A stretch of 64,000 nt of DNA from Alphaproteobacteria bacterium (GCA_024742735.1 JANSXV010000001.1:744001-808000), one strand, 5' to 3'. Shown: positions 29,457 through 40,209, counted from the stretch's first letter. The notes: generated by a model from the sequence alone, not told the origin. Translations and numbers: made by a program.

Positions 29457-31244
29457 TTAAAAGGCCGCGGCGTCGAGCGCCATCAGGGTTTCCGCGCCGG
29501 TTTCGACACGGGCGAGATGGGTGTCGGCCTGCGGCAGCCAGCGCTCCACGAAGTATTTCGCGCACACCATCTTGGAGGCGTACATGGGATCGCTGTCGCC
29601 AGCCTTGATCTTGGCGTTGGCGACTTTGGCCATCTTCGCCCACATGTAGGCCATGCAGGTCAGGCCGAAGAGGTGGAGATAGTCGGTCGAGGCAGCACCG
29701 GCGTTGTCGAAGTTCTCAAGCCCCTTCTCGACCAGCCAGTTGGTGGCCTTCTGCAGCTTGGCCTTCACCGCCTTCAGCCCTTCGACGGAAACTTTCAGAT
29801 CCGCATCGCCTTCGTTCTCGGCGATGAAGCCGTCCAGTTCGGCGAAGAAGGTGTTGATCGGGCGCATGCCGGCCATGGCCAGCTTGCGGCCCACCAGGTC
29901 GAGGGCCTGAACCCCGTTCGTGCCTTCATAGATCAGGGTGATGCGCGCATCGCGCAGGGTCTGCTCGATGCCCCATTCCTGAGTGAAGCCCGAGCCGCCA
30001 TGGATCTGCAGGCCTTCGGACACGCAGTCATAGCCCTTGTCGGTCAGGTAGGCCTTGATGACCGGGGTGAGCAGCGCCATAAGGTCGCCGGACTTTTCGC
30101 GCGTGGCCTCGTCCTCGGACTTGTGCTCCAGATCGCCGTGCAGCGCAGTCCAAAGCGCCAGAGCGCGCGCGCCTTCCACAAAGACCTTCTGGTTCATCAG
30201 CATGCGGCGCACATCGGGGTGCACGATGATCGGGTCGGCCGGGCCGTCCGGGTTCTTTGGCCCCGTAAGCGAGCGGCCCTGGATGCGGTCTTTCGCGAAC
30301 GCCAGGGAGTTCTGGTAGGCCACTTCGGCCAGGCCCAGACCCTGCAGACCCACGCCGAGGCGCGCCTCGTTCATCATGATGAACATGGTGCGCAGGCCCT
30401 TGTTCTCCTCGCCCACGAGCCAGCCCTTGGCGCCGTCATAGTTCATGACGCAGGTGGCGTTGCCATGGATGCCCATCTTCTCTTCCAGGCCGCCGCACTG
30501 CAGCGCGTTACGCTCGCCCGGCTCGCCATTCTCATCGGGGATGAATTTCGGCACGACGAAGAGCGAAATGCCCTTCACACCGGCGGGCGCGCCTTCGACG
30601 CGCGCCAGCACCAGGTGGATGATGTTGCTGGACATGTCGTGCTCGCCGGCGGAGATCCAGATCTTCTGTCCGGTGATGGCGTAGGAGCCGTCGCCGTTCG
30701 GCACGGCCTTGGTGCGCAGCATGCCCAGATCCGTGCCGCAGTGAGGCTCGGTCAGGTTCATGGTGCCCGACCACTCGCCGGAATACATCTTGGGCAGGTA
30801 GAGGTCTTTCTGCTCCTGCGACCCGCCGATGAACATCGCGTGCGCCGCGCCGTTGGTCAGGCCCGGATACATCCCGAACGCCATGTTCGAGCTGGTGATC
30901 ATCTCGTTGAAGGCGAGGTTGAGATAGGCTGGCAGGCCCTGCCCGCCGTATTGCGGATCGGCCGACAGCGCGGTCCAGCCCGCTTCAGTCAGCTGCTGGT
31001 AGGCGTCCTTGAAGCCGGTCGGCGTCGTCACTTCGCCGTCCTTCAGGGTGCAGCCCTCTTTGTCGCCCACCTTGTTGAGCGGGTAGAGCACGTTCTCACA
31101 GAACTTGCCGCCCTCTTCCAGAACGGCCGAAATGATGTCCGGCGTCGCTTCGGCGAAGCCAGGCACGTTGTTGTACTGGTGGACGTTCAGCACGTCGTTG
31201 AGGACGAAAAGCTGGTCTTTCACCGGGGCGGTATAGGAGGGCAT
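29457..31244 (-). CDS. acyl-CoA dehydrogenase (long FadE-type)
   Basis: NLTEPHCGTDLGMLRTKA; LQIHGGSGFTQEWGIEQTLRDARITLIYEGTNGVQALDLVGRKL. Confidence 0.95.
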   Translation of the reverse strand: MPSYTAPVKDQLFVLNDVLNVHQYNNVPGFAEATPDIISAVLEEGGKFCENVLYPLNKVGDKEGCTLKDGEVTTPTGFKDAYQQLTEAGWTALSADPQYGGQGLPAYLNLAFNEMITSSNMAFGMYPGLTNGAAHAMFIGGSQEQKDLYLPKMYSGEWSGTMNLTEPHCGTDLGMLRTKAVPNGDGSYAITGQKIWISAGEHDMSSNIIHLVLARVEGAPAGVKGISLFVVPKFIPDENGEPGERNALQCGGLEEKMGIHGNATCVMNYDGAKGWLVGEENKGLRTMFIMMNEARLGVGLQGLGLAEVAYQNSLAFAKDRIQGRSLTGPKNPDGPADPIIVHPDVRRMLMNQKVFVEGARALALWTALHGDLEHKSEDEATREKSGDLMALLTPVIKAYLTDKGYDCVSEGLQIHGGSGFTQEWGIEQTLRDARITLIYEGTNGVQALDLVGRKLAMAGMRPINTFFAELDGFIAENEGDADLKVSVEGLKAVKAKLQKATNWLVEKGLENFDNAGAASTDYLHLFGLTCMAYMWAKMAKVANAKIKAGDSDPMYASKMVCAKYFVERWLPQADTHLARVETGAETLMALDAAAF

Positions 31245-31345
31245 GGATCAGTCTCCGTGGAGGGGTCGCGTAACGGGGATAAGCAAACCGCGCCAAGCGG
31301 CCTGCGTCGAGAAAAACAGGGGCGGCGTCGCGAAAGCTTCACGCA

Positions 31346-31825
31346 TCATTCGCTCGCCCCTTCGGTCCAGTCGTTCAGGCGCGCTGCGGCCAAAGCCTCG
31401 AAGGCCCGCGCGCGGCGCTTGATGTCCTCGGGCGGGTCGCGATCGGCGATCTTCTCCTCCAACCAGCGGCAGCCAGCGGTGAGTTCGGCGAGCGCGTAAT
31501 CGATGTCGCGGCGTTGACGCTCCAGCGTGGCGATCCGGTCGCGGAAACGTTCCAGCGCGGTCTCGAGCCGCATGCGTGAGCCTTCATCCAGACGCTCGAT
31601 CTCCTGCATCTCCTTGATCTCTTCCAGGGAGAAGCCGACGCGGCGTCCCCGCAGAATCAGATCAAGGCGTGCCGCATCCGCAGCACTGTAGACCCGCGTC
31701 GAGCCTCGGCGCGTGGGGCTCAAAAGCCCTTTCTGCTCGTAAAAGCGCAGGGTCCGCGCGGTCACATCGAACCGGTCGGCGAGCTCGCGGATCGTGTATT
31801 CCGCCTTGCTCTTGCGTTCAGTCAT
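31346..31825 (-). CDS. MerR family transcriptional regulator
   Basis: YTIRELADRFDVTARTLRFYEQKGLLSPTRRGSTRVYSAADAARLDLILRGRRVGFSLEEI. Start at ATG 31825. Confidence 0.92.
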   Translation of the reverse strand: MTERKSKAEYTIRELADRFDVTARTLRFYEQKGLLSPTRRGSTRVYSAADAARLDLILRGRRVGFSLEEIKEMQEIERLDEGSRMRLETALERFRDRIATLERQRRDIDYALAELTAGCRWLEEKIADRDPPEDIKRRARAFEALAAARLNDWTEGASE

Positions 31826-31844
31826 GGCGCGCAAGCTAACGAAG

Positions 31845-31860
31845 TTGACGTGAACGTCAA
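31845..31860. promoter_or_regulatory. putative MerR-family operator
   Basis: TTGACGTGAACGTCAA, near-perfect palindrome 20 bp upstream of the MerR start. Confidence 0.6.
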
Positions 31861-31961
31861 CGTCAATATGGCTGCGATCTGGAAACGCCTTTGCGGTCAT
31901 CGCCTTGACCGCGCCGCATTCGCGCGCTGACCTCCACGCTGAACTCAAGACAGGATCCGCC

Positions 31962-33446
31962 ATGCGCCTCGCCCTGCTCGCCAGCGCCCTTCTCTCCGCG
32001 CCCGCCGCCGCACAGAGTCCGGCGACGGCGCCGGACGCTTACGAAACCGCGCGCGGCGCGCCGTTCGGCGACGCCTCGGCCCATGTGTGGGAAATCGGCG
32101 TGGCCGGACCGGATGGCGCACCGGGCGAAAAAACCCGCCTCGCCGTCAGCCTGGGCGAGGACTGGGCGCGGTGGGATGATCCGGACGGTGAAGGCGCCCT
32201 GATCGACCTGCGTGCGGCGCGGTTCGTAACGATCGAGCCTGGTGAAGACGGCGCGCCGGCCCGCGTGACCAACTCCAGCCTCTACGCCGAGGCGCGGCGG
32301 CGCCTCGATATCTATGCTGGCCTGTCCCAGGGCGGATCGCGCGAGCAGATCAGCTTCGGCCCCGCCGGGACGTTTCACCGGATCTGGCTGGAGGCGGCCA
32401 TGGGCGTCGCCGCCCAGTCCGGCGCGCTTGAGATCGGCCAGGCGCCGGGCGTCCTGACCGCCTCCCACGACGGCGAGGTCATCGCGCAAGCGTGGTTCGC
32501 GCCTGGCGAAGACAGCCCTTGCCAGAGCGATCCGGCGGCCGAGCTTGAACCCATGCTCGCGCTCCTTCGCCACAGCGCGCCCTTGCATCCCGACCTGATC
32601 TCGGCCTTCCGGCAGCTGGGCGTCGCGCCGTGTGCGATCACTTTCACCGTGTTTAGCCCGGACAGCCCGCAGGGCCGCACGGAGACCTGGGTGCTGCAGA
32701 CCGCAGAAGACGGCCCGCCCGCGCTCCCTTCGGACGCGGTCGCGGTCCTCCCGCGCGCCAGCCTTGCCGGCGAAGTGGCTGTCGCCGCGGTTGAAGCCGC
32801 CCAGGCAGACGGCGCAGGCGCCCTCGATCCGGCCGCGTTCTACGAGCTGATGCTGACGCTGCGCAGCGATAACGACCTGACCGGGGCCTTTCTGCTGAGC
32901 GTGCAGGAGACCCATAATTTCGGGCCCTGTCCGGAGCAGGTGATCGGCAGCGCGCGCCTGGTCTGCGGAGAGCTGAACGCCCTGACTCAGGCCGGCCTGG
33001 GCGATGCGGATTTTGAACGCGCCCTGGAAGGCGTCACCGCCGTGCGCGAAACACAGCACGCTGTGGCGGTCAACCAGCTGTCCCGCTTTCTTGGCCGGGA
33101 CGATCGCGCCGGGGCCGCAGCGCGGATCATGGTCGCGAATGAACTGGTGGCCTGGGGTCAGGAGGGGCTGGAAAGCCGCCCCGATCTCGATCCAGCCGCG
33201 CTTCTTTCCGAAGCCCTGATGATCGACCCCTATGCGCCGGACACTTACTGGCATCTCGGCCGGCGCTATCTGGAGGCCGGCGCGCCCCATGCGGCCTGGC
33301 TGTTCTTCGACCTGGGCCGGGCCATTCCCGGCCGTGCGCCGACGCCGCTGCTCGAACAATCCGGCCTTCTGGAACAGCGCATCAGCGCCCTCGCCCCGGA
33401 TCTGGCGCCTGCGCCCCGAGTCGAATCGGGTGAAGATCAGCGATAA
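31962..33446 (+). CDS. hypothetical secreted protein
   Basis: Signal peptide MRLALLASALLSAPAAAQS; no family recognised. Confidence 0.7.
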   Translation: MRLALLASALLSAPAAAQSPATAPDAYETARGAPFGDASAHVWEIGVAGPDGAPGEKTRLAVSLGEDWARWDDPDGEGALIDLRAARFVTIEPGEDGAPARVTNSSLYAEARRRLDIYAGLSQGGSREQISFGPAGTFHRIWLEAAMGVAAQSGALEIGQAPGVLTASHDGEVIAQAWFAPGEDSPCQSDPAAELEPMLALLRHSAPLHPDLISAFRQLGVAPCAITFTVFSPDSPQGRTETWVLQTAEDGPPALPSDAVAVLPRASLAGEVAVAAVEAAQADGAGALDPAAFYELMLTLRSDNDLTGAFLLSVQETHNFGPCPEQVIGSARLVCGELNALTQAGLGDADFERALEGVTAVRETQHAVAVNQLSRFLGRDDRAGAAARIMVANELVAWGQEGLESRPDLDPAALLSEALMIDPYAPDTYWHLGRRYLEAGAPHAAWLFFDLGRAIPGRAPTPLLEQSGLLEQRISALAPDLAPAPRVESGEDQR

Positions 33447-33641
33447 TTTCGCGAAACGCTTTGGTAAGTTTTACGCCGCGTTAACCGCATCAACGGCTCC
33501 TGAGAGCTGATGTCGTAGGGTCGTGTCGCGGAACCCCCGTACTATTCTGTGGATATACCAGATGTTGGGCCTGCAGCTCTGGTTTACACAATATTAACGG
33601 TTCCGCTACCGTCGACGAGTCTGCAGGGGAGTTGAGTCGGT

Positions 33642-36600
33642 ATGCCGTCCGGGGCGCCTTGGAGTGTGAAGGGGATTGATCCCCGCGCCCGCGCGATCGC
33701 CAAGACGGCCGCGCGCAAGGAAGGGCTGACTCTGGGTGAATGGCTGAACCGCGTCATTCTGGACGACGGCGAACCCGGCGTCGGCTGGGATGACCGGCTG
33801 GAAAACTTCCCCGGGTTTGGATCCGGCGGCGGCGATGATGATGACAGCGACGCCCTGCGCGCGGTCGTGGACCGCCTGGCCGAACGCCTCGAAGCCGCCG
33901 AGCGGCGCTCCACCCTTGCGATTTCCGGCGTCGACCAGTCGCTGAACGCCCTGACCCGGCGCCTGGATGCGCTGGAAGACGAGGCCGAGGACGAGGACGG
34001 CGCACTTGACGCCGCCCTTTCGAGAGCCCGGTCTCAGCACGACGAACTTCTGGACCGGGTGCGCAAGCTGGAGCGCAGCGGCCCCGGCGGAAGCGACCCG
34101 GCCGCCCTGAAAGCCGTTGAAGGCGCGCTCGGCAAGCTGGCCGGCCGGCTTTATGAGACCGAGCGCGACATGCGGGCCGAGATCGATAATCTCACCCACC
34201 GCGAAGAGGAGCGCGCCTCCCTGTCTCAGAAGGCGCTGAAGTCGGTGAAGTCCCTGGCTGATCAGGTCGCCGAAAGCGAGCGGCGGCTCGCCTCGGAGCA
34301 GACAGATCTGCGCGAGCGGGTCGAGGCCGAGGCGCGCGCCCGCACAGAGGCCCTGTCCGGCGCCGAAGACCGCGCGCGCTCCCTGCAGGGCCGCATCATC
34401 GCGGCGGAGAACGCCACCCACCGCGCCGCAGAAACTCTGGCTCACTCTCATGAGCGCCTGGAAGTCCGGCTGAGAGCGCTTGAGGGCCGCGCCGGTCAGG
34501 CCGTCGGCGCCGAGGAGATCAACCAGCGCTTTGAATTGCTGGGCCGCGAACTGGCGGACTTGATCCGCGAAACCCGTCAGGACTGCGCCCGCCAGATCTC
34601 TGAATTGAACGCCTCTGGGACTGCCGCGCCGCAGCTGGAACGCGCCCTGGAAGCCGCCGAAGCCCGCCTGACCCGGGCCGAGACGCGCCAGTCCGACGCG
34701 CTGGCCCGGATCGGCCAGGAGGTCTCGCGCCTGGCGCGCGCCGTCGACAAGCGCATCGAGGAGGCCGAACGTCGCCTGGAACGCAAGTTCAACGATGTGG
34801 AGAGCCGCCGCGAAGGCCGTGAAAGCCGGGCCGACTTCGAGACCCGTCTGGAGCGCGTGCGCGCGGAAAACACCGAAGCCGTGCGCCGCATCGGCGAGCA
34901 AATGGCCCGCCTTGGCGAAAGCCTCGCCGACCGGGTGCACCAGGCAGAAGCTCGGTCGGCCCATGCAGTCGAGCAGGCGGGCGAACGCATGGCCCAGGTC
35001 GTTGAAAAGCTGGAGACCAAGCAGACCTCGCCCCGGGCCGTTGATCTGGACGAGCGCATCCGCGCCAGCGAGGAACGCACCGCCAAGCGCATCGAGGACG
35101 CCATGCAGGGCGTCCACGCCCGGCTGGATCAGGCGCGCACCGAAACCGCCGACGCCCTGTCACCGGTGCAACGCGCCATGAGCGCCCTGGCCGACCGGCT
35201 GGAAGCGATCGAGCAGCGTGGCGGACCGGCGAAGTCCGGCGAGGCCGCCGCGCTGAAGATCGAGGCTGACTCAGTCAGCCTGGACCCGTCCACGCCCCTG
35301 CCCCAGCCCCCCGGCCTTCGCGATGAAGCCGCGAGCGGTGAGTGGGATACCGATCCCGGCACTGTGCGCGACAGCTTCGTCATGGATGCCGAAGCGCCGC
35401 GTCCCACGCGGCGTACCGCCGAACCCGAGCTTGAACGGTTGCAGGTGGAAGAGCCGGCCGAGGCGCCCGCGCCCCCGCGGGAACGCCCCGCACCGCGCCT
35501 GGGCGCGACAGCGGACGCGGACTTCCTGGCGTCAGCGCGCAAGACTGTTCGCGCCAACGCCAGCGCCACCCAGTGGAGCCCGCCGCCGGAACCTTCGGAG
35601 GGCGGAGGCGGCCGCAAACTCTTGATTGGAGCAAGCGTTCTGGGTTTCGTGGCGGTCGCGGCGGCGGCCGGCATGCTGGCCATGGAAGCGCTGAATGGCG
35701 GGGATGAACCTGCCCGCGCCGCCCAGCCTGACGAAGGCGGGTCGCTGTCCACGCTTTTCGCCGACCCTGAACCCGGCTCGACAGCTCCGGAGCAAGACGC
35801 CGCGCCCGCTGCCGACACGGGTCCTTTGACGCCTGAGACAGGCGAGACCGCACCGCAGACCGATCCACAAGCCTCGCTCAGCCAGACCGTTGAAACCACC
35901 CCGTCAGATCAAGTTCAGACCCAGCCCGCCGCCTCGACCGAGCCTGCGCCGCAGATCGCGGTCGAGCCTATGTCGCTGGAAACAGCCGCGGCGAACGGAA
36001 ACGCCGTCGCGCGCTATCAGCTCGCGCTGCAGCGTCTCGAGGCCGGGGCCCGCTCCGACGGCGCCGCCCTCATGCGCCGCGCCGCCGAGCAGGGCGTGCC
36101 GGACGCCATGCGCCGCTTCGGCCTGATGCAGGCGCGCGGTGAAGGCGTGCCTGCCGATCCCGCCGCAGGGCGCGCCCTGGTCGTGGCCGCCGCCGAGGTG
36201 GGGAATATCCAGGCCATGCATGACGCCGGCGGCCTGTTCATCAACGCTGAAGGCGTGACGAACGCGGAACAGACCGCCGCCCAGTGGTTCCAGCAAGGCG
36301 CTCTGCACGGGGTGCGCGACAGCCAGTTCAACATGGCGCTGCTGTTCCAGGAAGGCTTCGGGGTCGCCCAAAGCGCCGCTGACGCCTATGCCTGGTTCCT
36401 GATCGCGGCTGAAGCGGGCGACACCGATGCGGCCGGACGCGCCGCCGCCCTGCGGCGCGAGCTGACCCCTGAGGCGCGCGCCGCCGCCGAGCAGGCCGCC
36501 CGGGACTTCACCCCGCGCCCGGCCGATCCGTCCGCCCAGGGCCAGTACCCGGCTCAGCCCTGGGAGACGGGACCGCAAGGCATGATCGCGCGCACCCAGA

Positions 36601-36764
36601 CTCTGCTGGCCGAGCTGGGCTATGATCCCGGCCCGGCGGACGGGGTCATGGGCGACCTCACGCGCCGCGCCATCGTGAGTTACCAGCGCGCCGAAGGCCT
36701 GGAGCCCGGCGCGCCGCTGGATGCGCGCCTGGTCGCCCGTCTCGAACGATCCGCCGCCGATTAG
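33642..36764 (+). CDS. podJ: PodJ-like polar localization protein (coiled coil, TM, Sel1 repeats, peptidoglycan-binding domain)
   Basis: N-terminal WSVKGIDPRARAIAKTAARKEGLTLGEWLNRVI; long coiled coil; Sel1-like repeats; C-terminal LLAELGYDPGPADGVMGDLTRRAIVSYQ. Confidence 0.85.
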   Translation: MPSGAPWSVKGIDPRARAIAKTAARKEGLTLGEWLNRVILDDGEPGVGWDDRLENFPGFGSGGGDDDDSDALRAVVDRLAERLEAAERRSTLAISGVDQSLNALTRRLDALEDEAEDEDGALDAALSRARSQHDELLDRVRKLERSGPGGSDPAALKAVEGALGKLAGRLYETERDMRAEIDNLTHREEERASLSQKALKSVKSLADQVAESERRLASEQTDLRERVEAEARARTEALSGAEDRARSLQGRIIAAENATHRAAETLAHSHERLEVRLRALEGRAGQAVGAEEINQRFELLGRELADLIRETRQDCARQISELNASGTAAPQLERALEAAEARLTRAETRQSDALARIGQEVSRLARAVDKRIEEAERRLERKFNDVESRREGRESRADFETRLERVRAENTEAVRRIGEQMARLGESLADRVHQAEARSAHAVEQAGERMAQVVEKLETKQTSPRAVDLDERIRASEERTAKRIEDAMQGVHARLDQARTETADALSPVQRAMSALADRLEAIEQRGGPAKSGEAAALKIEADSVSLDPSTPLPQPPGLRDEAASGEWDTDPGTVRDSFVMDAEAPRPTRRTAEPELERLQVEEPAEAPAPPRERPAPRLGATADADFLASARKTVRANASATQWSPPPEPSEGGGGRKLLIGASVLGFVAVAAAAGMLAMEALNGGDEPARAAQPDEGGSLSTLFADPEPGSTAPEQDAAPAADTGPLTPETGETAPQTDPQASLSQTVETTPSDQVQTQPAASTEPAPQIAVEPMSLETAAANGNAVARYQLALQRLEAGARSDGAALMRRAAEQGVPDAMRRFGLMQARGEGVPADPAAGRALVVAAAEVGNIQAMHDAGGLFINAEGVTNAEQTAAQWFQQGALHGVRDSQFNMALLFQEGFGVAQSAADAYAWFLIAAEAGDTDAAGRAAALRRELTPEARAAAEQAARDFTPRPADPSAQGQYPAQPWETGPQGMIARTQTLLAELGYDPGPADGVMGDLTRRAIVSYQRAEGLEPGAPLDARLVARLERSAAD

Positions 36765-36772
36765 GGCGGAGC

Positions 36773-37699
36773 GTGGTGCAGATCTACCTTCCCATCGCGG
36801 AAATATCGCTGAACCTCTTTGTCCTGCTCGGACTGGGGCTGGGCGTGGGATTCCTGTCCGGCCTGTTCGGAGTCGGGGGCGGTTTTCTCATGACCCCGAT
36901 CCTCATCTTCCTGGGGATTCCACCAGCCGTCGCCGTCTCCACCCAGGCCAACCAGATCGTGGCCAGCTCGGTCTCCGGGGCCCTGGCTCACTGGCGGCGC
37001 AAGACGCTGGACGTAAAGATGGGGCTGGTGCTGATCATCGGCGGTGTGTTCGGCTCGGTCTTCGGCGTCCAGTTGTTTTCCCTGCTACAGCGTCTGGGGC
37101 AGATCGATCTGGTGATCTCGCTTTGCTACGTGCTGTTCCTGGGCGTCATCGGCGGGTTGATGCTGGTGGAGAGCGTCAATGCGATCCGGCGCCGGCGCAA
37201 AGCGGGCGGGTCGCGCAGCAAGGCCCGCCGCAAGCGCGGCCTGATCGACACGCTGCCGTTCAAGACCCGCTTTCCGGTCTCCGGGCTGTACATGAGCGTG
37301 ATCCCGCCGCTGGCGATCGGCTTCTTCGTCGGCGCGCTAGCCGCCCTCATGGGCGTGGGCGGAGGCTTCGTCATGGTTCCGGCCATGATCTACCTGCTGC
37401 GCATGCCCACCAGCGTCGTCATCGGCACATCCCTGTTCCAGATCCTGTTCGTTACGGCGCTCACCACAGTCCTCCAGGCGACCCAGAACCAGACCGTGGA
37501 CATCGTGCTGGCGGCGATCCTGATCATCGGCGGGGTGATCGGCGCCCAGATCGGCGCGCGGTTCGTCCAGCGGGTCCCGGCTGAAGAGCTGCGCGCCGCG
37601 CTCGCCCTGCTGGTCGTGTCGGTGTGCCTGAAGCTCGCCTGGGATCTCGGCGCGCCGCCGCCAGATCTCTACGAGCTGATCGAGGCGCGCGGACCATGA
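36773..37699 (+). CDS. sulfite exporter TauE/SafE family protein
   Basis: GFLSGLFGVGGGFLMTPILIFLGIPPAVAVSTQANQIV. Confidence 0.93.
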   Translation: MVQIYLPIAEISLNLFVLLGLGLGVGFLSGLFGVGGGFLMTPILIFLGIPPAVAVSTQANQIVASSVSGALAHWRRKTLDVKMGLVLIIGGVFGSVFGVQLFSLLQRLGQIDLVISLCYVLFLGVIGGLMLVESVNAIRRRRKAGGSRSKARRKRGLIDTLPFKTRFPVSGLYMSVIPPLAIGFFVGALAALMGVGGGFVMVPAMIYLLRMPTSVVIGTSLFQILFVTALTTVLQATQNQTVDIVLAAILIIGGVIGAQIGARFVQRVPAEELRAALALLVVSVCLKLAWDLGAPPPDLYELIEARGP

Positions 37700-38523
37700 T
37701 CAGATCGCTCAGCGCCCTGTTTACGGCGGCCGTCGCCGCCCTCGCCTCGGCGGCGGCCGCCCGCTCCGCCCCGCCTGAGGGAACCCCGCCGCCTGCGCGC
37801 ATCGCAGCCGCCCTGACCGAAGACGTGGTGGAGATCCGTTCCGACTTCGCCGGGGCGGAGCTGGTGGTGTTCGGCGCTGCGGAGGGGCTGGAGGACAGCG
37901 ACGCCATCGTCGTCGCCGTGCGCGGGCCCCAGCGCGATCTGCGTGTCATGAAGAAGCGGCGCGTGCTGGGAATCTGGGTCAACGCCGCGCCGGTCAGGTT
38001 CGAAGGTGCGCCGACCTTCTTCGCGGTGGCCTCGACCGCGCCGCTTGAGCAAGTCGCCAGCTTCGGCGCGCTGCGGCGCAACCAGCTGGGCGCCGACCAT
38101 GTGCGCCTTTCAGCGCCGGAGACCGAGCGCACGGAAACGCTTCTGGGTGTGACCGGCGTGACGGTGTCCGAGCTGGGCCCGGAGATCGTGGATTACCGCG
38201 AGGCCGTGGTGCGCGCGCGCAGCCGGCTGGGCCTGTTCGCCGAGGACCCTGACGGCGTAGAGCGCCTTGAGGGCGGACTGTTCATTGCACGCCTGGCGCT
38301 GCCCTCGGGCGCGCCGACCGGGGACTATAACGTCGACGTCTACCTCTTCCGCGACGGCGCACCGATCGCGACGCGGCGCACCGGTCTGACCGTGGCCAAG
38401 GCGGGAATCGAGCGCGCGGTCTTCGACCTTGCACACGGCCAGCCCCTTGCGTACGGACTTCTGGCGGTGATCATGGCGGCGCTGGCCGGCTGGGCCGCCG
38501 CCGCCGTCGGCGGACGGCGCTGA
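37696..38523 (+). CDS. TIGR02186 family membrane protein
   Basis: VEIRSDFAGAELVVFGA; GIWVNAAPVRFEGAPTFFAVAS; ATGA overlap with the TauE gene. Confidence 0.85.
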   Translation: MIRSLSALFTAAVAALASAAAARSAPPEGTPPPARIAAALTEDVVEIRSDFAGAELVVFGAAEGLEDSDAIVVAVRGPQRDLRVMKKRRVLGIWVNAAPVRFEGAPTFFAVASTAPLEQVASFGALRRNQLGADHVRLSAPETERTETLLGVTGVTVSELGPEIVDYREAVVRARSRLGLFAEDPDGVERLEGGLFIARLALPSGAPTGDYNVDVYLFRDGAPIATRRTGLTVAKAGIERAVFDLAHGQPLAYGLLAVIMAALAGWAAAAVGGRR

Positions 38524-38540
38524 ACAGGACGAGTTACACC

Positions 38541-39035
38541 ATGAAACGCTTGAGCGACGCCCCTCTCATCGCAGTCATTCTCGGCTTTGGCGGCCTGATC
38601 CCGTTCGCTGCTGGCGCAATCGGGCTTGGACTGGGCGGCCAGGCTGAATTGCAGGCGGCGAATGCGCTTCCGGTCTACGCCGCGGTCATCCTGTCCTTCC
38701 TCGCCGGTGGGCGCTGGGCGTCAGAACTGGTCATCCGCTCTGATGCGCCTCGCGCCGGCGTCCTGCTGCTGGCCGTGACCCTGGCTCTGGCCGGCTGGAT
38801 CGCCGTGCCGCTTCAGGTCTGGAGCCAGCCGGGACTGACGCTCAATCTTGAGCTGGTCGGCTGGTGCGTCCTGATCGCGGGATTCCTGATCCAGTATCTC
38901 TGGGACCGCGCCGCCATCCGCGACGCGGTCTTTCCGGAATGGTATCTGCCCCTGCGCGGCATGCTGACTCTCGGGGCCGTGCTCAGCCTGTCGGCGGCCG
39001 CCTTCATCCGCTGGTCGCCGACCTTCAGCCTTTAA
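38541..39035 (+). CDS. DUF3429 family membrane protein
   Basis: LGFGGLIPFAAGAIGL...YAAVILSFLAGGRWASEL. Confidence 0.75.
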   Translation: MKRLSDAPLIAVILGFGGLIPFAAGAIGLGLGGQAELQAANALPVYAAVILSFLAGGRWASELVIRSDAPRAGVLLLAVTLALAGWIAVPLQVWSQPGLTLNLELVGWCVLIAGFLIQYLWDRAAIRDAVFPEWYLPLRGMLTLGAVLSLSAAAFIRWSPTFSL

Positions 39036-39039
39036 ACGC

Positions 39040-40209
39040 CTACTCGATCCTGAACGTCAGGCCGGCATGGCGGGTCAGGCGATCGATGAGCGCCTGGCCG
39101 AGCGCAGGCGCGGGCGTGTAGACGCCGCCCGGCGTGGTCTCCCGCGGGGTCTCCCGCAAAGTGAGCGCGGCTTCACTGATCATCTTCGAGGTCGATCCGT
39201 AGCCCGGGTCCTTGTCGCCGGCGACCACGGCGGTCAGGCGGTCGCCCTGAACCGTCTCCCCGGTGAACATCACCTCGTAAAAGCCGGTCTCGCGCTCTTC
39301 CTTGGACGGGCCCTCGCCGGGCTTGGGCGGGTTTTCCGCCATGGACTTGTCGTTGGCGACATGGTTGGCGAGCTTTTCGCCATCCTCGCCCGGACCGGTC
39401 AGCATCATTTCGTCATAGACGAAGTCCTCGCCGTAGCGGTGACCGAGAAGCGCGTTGGACCGGTGGATATTCTTCACGTTGATCGTGGCCATGATGAACG
39501 GCGCCGACCAGGAGCCCAGGTCCTCCTCGTAGACGGGTCTGGAGCCTGAAGGCTGCTTCGGCCCTGTGAAGCCGTCCGACAGGGAGAACGGGTCTTTCAG
39601 CCACTCCAGAATATGGGGCTCGTCCCCGGCGCGCTTCATGGTCTCGAAGAAGCTCGCGGCTGTTCCGCCGGAGAAGGTGCCCTTCATCTTGCGCACACGG
39701 CCTTTCACCCGGGCGATCGGTTCGCCGGAGCGGCGGATCGCCTCCTCCTGCAGGAAGAACACGCCCAGATCGAAGGGAATGGAATCAAAGCCGCAGGACA
39801 GAACGATGCGCGCGCCGGTCTTCTTCGCCTCACCGTCATGGCGGTCGATGATGTCGCGCATCCAGGCCGGCTCGCCGCACAGGTCGACATAGTCCGTACC
39901 CGCCGCGACGCAGGCCTGCACGAGCGGCTCGCCGTATTTCTGGTAGGGCCCGACCGTCGTGATGACAGCGTCGGTGCGCTCGGCCAGCGACTTCAGAGAA
40001 GCCGGATCGGAGGAGTCCGCCTCGATCAGCGGCGTGTCGGCCGGCGCGCCGATCTCGTCGCGCACGCTGGTCAGCTTGTCCATCGAGCGGCCCGCCATGG
40101 CCCAGCGCACGCCGGGATGCTCGGCGGCCAGATACTCGGCCACCAGACGGCCGGTGAAGCCGGTCGCCCCGAACACCACCACTTCAAACTCACGCTGGCT
40201 CATGGTCAT
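39040..40209 (-). CDS. saccharopine dehydrogenase-like / trans-acting enoyl reductase family protein
   Basis: VVVFGATGFTGRLVAEYLAAEHPGVRWAMAGRSMDKL; YVDLCGEPAW. Confidence 0.9.
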   Translation of the reverse strand: MTMSQREFEVVVFGATGFTGRLVAEYLAAEHPGVRWAMAGRSMDKLTSVRDEIGAPADTPLIEADSSDPASLKSLAERTDAVITTVGPYQKYGEPLVQACVAAGTDYVDLCGEPAWMRDIIDRHDGEAKKTGARIVLSCGFDSIPFDLGVFFLQEEAIRRSGEPIARVKGRVRKMKGTFSGGTAASFFETMKRAGDEPHILEWLKDPFSLSDGFTGPKQPSGSRPVYEEDLGSWSAPFIMATINVKNIHRSNALLGHRYGEDFVYDEMMLTGPGEDGEKLANHVANDKSMAENPPKPGEGPSKEERETGFYEVMFTGETVQGDRLTAVVAGDKDPGYGSTSKMISEAALTLRETPRETTPGGVYTPAPALGQALIDRLTRHAGLTFRIE

